Shown here one piece after another: positions 60,486 through 64,000 of a DNA stretch of 64,000 nt. Origin of the DNA: CAZLLE01 sp964560425. Lineage in GTDB: Bacteria; Campylobacterota; Campylobacteria; Campylobacterales; QNZT01. The notes beneath the pieces were generated by a model. It was given only the letters and a program-made list of their open reading frames with translations, was not told where the DNA came from and ran no database searches. The stretch is from the NCBI GenBank assembly GCA_964560425.1, contig CAZLLE010000097.1:1-64000 (forward strand), written 5' to 3'. Within the stretch, counting starts at the first letter, position 1, and each line of letters starts with the position of its first letter. The position numbers and the translations under genes are program-made.

Positions 60486-61774
60486 TCGGTATATATATGT
60501 TTATTACGGCATTAGTTCTACTTCTTATAGGTTTTCCTGTAGCTTTTGCCTTTGGAAGTGCCGCTATATTTGTAGCATTTTTTACTCCTGATATTGGATT
60601 GGAGACTTTTGATCTATTACCATTTCGTATCTATGGAATTATGCAAAATTTCAATCTTATTGCTGTACCTCTATTTATCTTTATGGGCTTAGTATTGGAA
60701 AAAAGCAAAATCGCAGAATCCATGCTTGTATCAGTGGGTAGACTTTTTGGATCAATTAGAGGTGGATTAGCAATTAGTACAGTACTAGTGGGAGCAGTAT
60801 TGGCAGCTAGTACAGGGATAGTGGGGGCTAGTGTGGTCATGATGAGTGTTATATCTCTTCCTATCATGGTCAAATATGGATACTCAAAACAGCTCTCTTC
60901 AGGAACAATAGCCGCTAGTGGAACGCTAGGGCAGATTGTACCACCATCAATAATATTGATTATATTGGGTGATGTTATGAGTGTTAGTGTAGGTGATCTT
61001 TTTCGTGCAGCTCTAGGACCTTCTTTACTACTCATAGCCCTATATGTCACATATATTTTGGTTATCTCATATATAAAACCATCAATTGCACCAGCAATTC
61101 CTAGTCATGGAGAGAATCGAAGCAAAATAGTTTTTGATGCTATTATCTCTATTATTCCACCAATGTTACTTATTATCTTGGTACTTGGAAGTATATTTAT
61201 AGGAGTAGCCTCTCCAACAGAATCAGCAGCATTTGGAGCGGTAGGATCAATAGTTCTTACTATATTAAATCGAAGTTTTTCATTTGATACACTCAAATAT
61301 GCCTCTATGGAAACTGTCAAAATGACATCTATGATATTTATGATCTTGATAGGAGCCACTGCATTTTCACTTGTTTTTAATGAATCAGGTGGGGCTGATT
61401 TAGTATTAGAATTTTTTGAAGAGGATATTGCAGATCAGTGGACATTTATATTTATTGCTATGGCTGTGATATTTATATTGGGATTTTTTGTAGATTTTTT
61501 GGAGATAAGTTTTATTGTTATACCAATTCTCATGCCAATAGTAAACTCATTTGGCATAGACCCAATCTGGTTTGCTATATTAGTAGCAATGAATTTACAA
61601 GCCTCATTTCTCACACCACCATTTGGTTTTGCACTCTTTTATCTAAAAGGATCTGCCGATAAATTGGTAAGTACCTCTGATATATATAAAGGTGTTTTAC
61701 CATTTATCGCACTTCAACTTGTGGCACTTTTGATACTAATCAAATTTCCACAAATTGTTAAAATCTTTGGATAA
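60482..61774 (+). CDS. dctM: TRAP transporter large permease subunit (DctM)
   Basis: 430 residues with 12 to 13 hydrophobic segments. Typical DctM features: NFNLIAVPLFIFMGLVLEKS, GIVGASVVMMSVISLPIM, SGTLGQIVPPSIILII and the late FLTPPFGFALFY. It moves organic acids or similar solutes, driven by Na+, with a periplasmic binding protein that is not encoded in this window. Convergent with ddl with only three bases between. Confidence 0.92.
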   Translation: MIGIYMFITALVLLLIGFPVAFAFGSAAIFVAFFTPDIGLETFDLLPFRIYGIMQNFNLIAVPLFIFMGLVLEKSKIAESMLVSVGRLFGSIRGGLAISTVLVGAVLAASTGIVGASVVMMSVISLPIMVKYGYSKQLSSGTIAASGTLGQIVPPSIILIILGDVMSVSVGDLFRAALGPSLLLIALYVTYILVISYIKPSIAPAIPSHGENRSKIVFDAIISIIPPMLLIILVLGSIFIGVASPTESAAFGAVGSIVLTILNRSFSFDTLKYASMETVKMTSMIFMILIGATAFSLVFNESGGADLVLEFFEEDIADQWTFIFIAMAVIFILGFFVDFLEISFIVIPILMPIVNSFGIDPIWFAILVAMNLQASFLTPPFGFALFYLKGSADKLVSTSDIYKGVLPFIALQLVALLILIKFPQIVKIFG

Positions 61775-61777
61775 AAA

Positions 61778-62809
61778 TTATTTCCCTTTTGCCTTTTGAA
61801 TTGAATCTATATATTGATAGGTAATAGGGATATTCATCTTATTTGGCAAATTTGTAGAAAGAGATTTTATAACACTTGTAAAATCTTCAAATAGATAGTT
61901 TGCCATACTACCAGGGATTGGATTGATCTCATTTAGATAAACTTCCCCTTCTACTTCAAAAAAGTCGCATCTAATTAGTGAACCTTCAAAGAAATTTTCA
62001 TAAATATGTGCAAAATTCTCTTCAATTTTATCTAAAATAGCGACATTAATATCTGCTTTTTGAACTTTTGAAGTTCTTGAAAAATCCAAATATTTTTTAT
62101 CAAAGTCCAAAAATTGCTCTTTTTGAGGCTCTTCTACTATTGAAAAGATAAATTTATCACCTTTGACTCCAGCCAAATTATACTCTTTAACTCCATCAAT
62201 AAAAGGTTCAATCAATACTTCATGATCAAACTCATATGCCACATCAAGGGCATAAGAGAGTTCACTCTCCTCTTTGACAATACTAATACCAATCGAACTT
62301 CCCAAACGCAAAGGTTTTATAATAATAGGAAACTCCATTTTTGTCTTATATTCACCCTTACGAAGTACCTCATAAGGAAAAACTTTGACTCCTCTCTCTT
62401 TAGCATAAGATTTTGTTAATAATTTATTAAAACTAATCACACTAGCTTCTACTCTAGGACCAATAAAATCTATACCAAAAAATGTTAATAAAGATGCCAT
62501 TTTACCATCTTCTCCATCGGCTCCATGAATTAGATTAATTGCAAATTCAAACTCTAATTTTTTTTCGCCAAAGAGTGTTTTTTGGAAAAAACCACCATTT
62601 TTTAATATTAATTTTGGATATTTTTTATATTCACCTGAACTAAAAAGTTTTGATTTTATATCCTTTGTAGGAATAAAATAGAACTCTCTTTTTGCATCAC
62701 AAAAAATATAGGTAATTTTTGCATCTAAAACATCTTTGAGAGAAATTGCACTAACAATACTAATCTCATGTTCAAAACTAACACCTCCAAATATTATGGC
62801 ACACTGCAA
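61778..62809 (-). CDS. ddl: D-alanine-D-alanine ligase
   Basis: 343 residues, ATP-grasp enzyme making the D-Ala-D-Ala end of the wall precursor. The N-terminus IIFGGVSFEHEISIVSA is typical of the longer Campylobacterota Ddl; IIKPLRLGSSIGI, and VYLNEINPIPG near the C-terminus, carry ATP and Mg2+ residues. The start is a TTG with AAGGA six bases upstream. ruvA lies 10 bases upstream in the same run. Confidence 0.96.
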   Translation of the reverse strand: MQCAIIFGGVSFEHEISIVSAISLKDVLDAKITYIFCDAKREFYFIPTKDIKSKLFSSGEYKKYPKLILKNGGFFQKTLFGEKKLEFEFAINLIHGADGEDGKMASLLTFFGIDFIGPRVEASVISFNKLLTKSYAKERGVKVFPYEVLRKGEYKTKMEFPIIIKPLRLGSSIGISIVKEESELSYALDVAYEFDHEVLIEPFIDGVKEYNLAGVKGDKFIFSIVEEPQKEQFLDFDKKYLDFSRTSKVQKADINVAILDKIEENFAHIYENFFEGSLIRCDFFEVEGEVYLNEINPIPGSMANYLFEDFTSVIKSLSTNLPNKMNIPITYQYIDSIQKAKGK

Positions 62810-62819
62810 ATCTAATCCT

Positions 62820-63380
62820 TTATCTACTTAATTTTTTTAATGCTTCTTTTATCAATTGAGCTGTTGTATTTGCATCAATGGTTTTTAGAACTTTTTTAAT
62901 ACTCTCTTTTTTGAATCCCAAACTCTCTAGTGCCATGGTTGCTTCATTAAAAGCTTGAATAGTATCTGATTTCTCTTCACTTCCAAAATCAAAATCGCCA
63001 AGCTCAACCAAAATTCGTTTTGCACTTTTAGGACCAATACCAGGTACACTCTTAATCATATTTATATCATCACTCAAAACGGCCTGAGCAAAAGATTCTG
63101 GTGTAAATGTAGAACAAATAGCAAGTGCTGTACTTGGACCTACACCATTAATTTTTATCACTCTATCAAACATAATTTTCTCTTTTGCATCCAAAAAACC
63201 AAAAAGTGTTTGTGAATCCTCTCTGATAATATGTGTAGTATACAAAGATATAAAACTTGTATCAAAACTTGAACTACAATTTAATGATACTTTAACCTCG
63301 TAAGTAAGCCCCATAGCTGTCTTAATAGCAAGAACTGTTGGCTCCTTTTTAACAACTTCACCCTCTATTGCAATAATCAT
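62820..63380 (-). CDS. ruvA: Holliday junction DNA helicase subunit RuvA
   Basis: 186 residues. An N-terminal OB fold (AIEGEVVKKEPTVLAIKT) and two helix-hairpin-helix motifs (INGVGPSTALAI; VPGIGPKSAKRILVEL) bind the four-way junction; a C-terminal domain (about 140-186) contacts RuvB. ruvB is not in the window. It lies two bases after the FapA-like gene. Confidence 0.96.
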   Translation of the reverse strand: MIIAIEGEVVKKEPTVLAIKTAMGLTYEVKVSLNCSSSFDTSFISLYTTHIIREDSQTLFGFLDAKEKIMFDRVIKINGVGPSTALAICSTFTPESFAQAVLSDDINMIKSVPGIGPKSAKRILVELGDFDFGSEEKSDTIQAFNEATMALESLGFKKESIKKVLKTIDANTTAQLIKEALKKLSR

Positions 63381-63382
63381 AT

Positions 63383-64000
63383 TTACCTTTTTTTAATCTC
63401 ATATCCATCATCATCCACCTGCTCAATTGTAATAGTTTTGGCTACCTCCCCCTCTTTTGGAAGAAATGCCATCTCAATGGCAGGATTAATAATCTTAAAT
63501 TTTATCTCATTAAACTCTTTCCATTTGGAATTATTAATTACCTTTGCTTCTACAGAGGCAGATTCCAACTCTTCTAACTCTTTATCAAGTGAAGATTTTT
63601 CTATTTTAACATCTTTGAGTTCTTTTAATAATAAATTATGTTTTTTAATATGCTCTTGTTGCTCTTTTAATTTAATCATAAAAGCAGCTGGTATTTGTAT
63701 CTTAGTAGCTTTAAACTCTGCAATCTTTTCATTTATAGCACCAATTTTCTCTTTTTCATTCTCTATCTTTCGTCTTATAGCTTTAATCTTTTTTGTAAGT
63801 TGAGTTATAGTCTCATTTTTTTCACCAATTTTTTGAGTAAGAGAGTCCATTCTCTCTTTAAAACCTCTATGAGCCAAAGGATCAATAGTAAAAATATTAC
63901 CACTACCATTTAAACTATTCATCTCAATAATATCTGAGGCTGTCAGTGTTGCATTACTTGTTACTATACCAACATGAATCTCTTTTGCTATAATTTCACC
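63383..64000 (-). CDS. FapA/DUF342 family protein (partial, 5' end outside the window)
   Basis: The frame runs to the right edge without a start. The visible 205 residues begin with GEIIAKEIHVGIVTSNATLTASDIIE, the repeating beta-solenoid of FapA (DUF342), then a long helical coiled coil (about residues 40-160) and a short C-terminal tail (EQVDDDGYEIKKR). DUF342 proteins are polymerising cell-surface or cytosolic scaffolds of unsettled function. Internal ATG at 63922 is not the start because the FapA motif continues upstream. Linked to ruvA and ddl. Confidence 0.8.
   Translation of the reverse strand, partial: GEIIAKEIHVGIVTSNATLTASDIIEMNSLNGSGNIFTIDPLAHRGFKERMDSLTQKIGEKNETITQLTKKIKAIRRKIENEKEKIGAINEKIAEFKATKIQIPAAFMIKLKEQQEHIKKHNLLLKELKDVKIEKSSLDKELEELESASVEAKVINNSKWKEFNEIKFKIINPAIEMAFLPKEGEVAKTITIEQVDDDGYEIKKR

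Noticed and set aside
1..64000. CRISPR arrays, rRNA genes, prophage and intact insertion sequences
   Set aside because: No regularly spaced repeats, rRNA signatures, integrases or intact transposases were seen on reading the window; only the TnpB relic remains.

Overview
The window is AT-rich bacterial chromosome from the Campylobacterota (Epsilonproteobacteria), most like the free-living Sulfurimonas/Sulfurovum/Arcobacter type; the genus cannot be fixed from sequence alone. Grounds: the gene neighbourhoods (fliP, glmU, coaBC, uppS, prepilin peptidase, LptF/G-type permease, truA; and M23 peptidase, folC, lptE, leuS) match orders I recall from Campylobacter-type genomes; a TrmA-type methyltransferase carrying an N-terminal cysteine cluster; a SUV3-like helicase; and many overlapping ATGA/TTGA gene junctions. 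Coding density is very high. Only two stretches of about 300 bases or more lack a gene: 22567-23036 and 55761-56061.

Layout. 1-1225: tail of a response regulator converging on a membrane histidine kinase. 1265-7647 (minus): M23 peptidase, folC, diguanylate cyclase, lptE, leuS. 7743-9276 (minus): ribF and tlyA. 9454-9685: a lone small HTH protein with its own terminator. 9717-15469 (minus): truA, LptF/G permease, prepilin peptidase, uppS, coaBC, glmU. 15567-19023 (plus): a sigma-54-type promoter, motA, motB, fliP, trmA. 19028-22566 (minus): SUV3-like helicase, Wzz-type chain-length protein, TPR protein. 22746-22950: relic of an IS200/IS605-type element. 22985-24295: sigma-54-type promoter, DUF1007 protein and NicO permease. 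24292-33435: acylphosphatase, orphan RND pump, flavoprotein, NlpC/P60 and L,D-transpeptidase wall enzymes, VWA module, lipoprotein. 33432-34968 (minus): M48 protease with two YbjQ-type proteins. 35140-39045 (plus): hybrid kinase, Hpt and REC-EAL phosphorelay ending in c-di-GMP hydrolysis. 39082-41038: groL and groS. 41271-42733: tRNA-Met, two conserved unknown proteins and a truncated ORF. 42681-47423: a giant fibro-slime/LamG/GEVED surface protein. 47533-51149 (minus): rpoN, lptB, tsaE, trpD, S4 protein. 51243-55760: argG, a lipoprotein nuclease, a Fic protein, a degenerate GGDEF protein. 55780-56063: candidate small RNAs. 56062-64000: kdsB, a methyltransferase, YkgJ-like protein, TPR lipoprotein, trpC, TRAP subunits dctQ and dctM, ddl, ruvA, and a FapA/DUF342 protein cut by the window end.

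How it fits together. Envelope biogenesis dominates: lptE, lptB and an LptF/G permease for LPS export, kdsB for Kdo, and glmU, uppS, ddl, M23, NlpC/P60 and L,D-transpeptidase for the wall. Motility and surface life are the second theme: motAB, fliP, prepilin peptidase, a huge secreted protein, and c-di-GMP enzymes of opposite activity. RpoN is encoded here, and two exact -24/-12 sites lie in front of motA and the DUF1007-NicO pair.

The points most worth a second look are the plus-strand RNA candidate at 55968-56063 (16-bp GU-tolerant stem, CUCCUCCUCU loop, U-tract), the TnpB relic, the apparent AUA start of fliP, the two sigma-54 sites, and the Fe-S cysteine pattern in TrmA. I did not find an obviously complete, undescribed multi-gene system.
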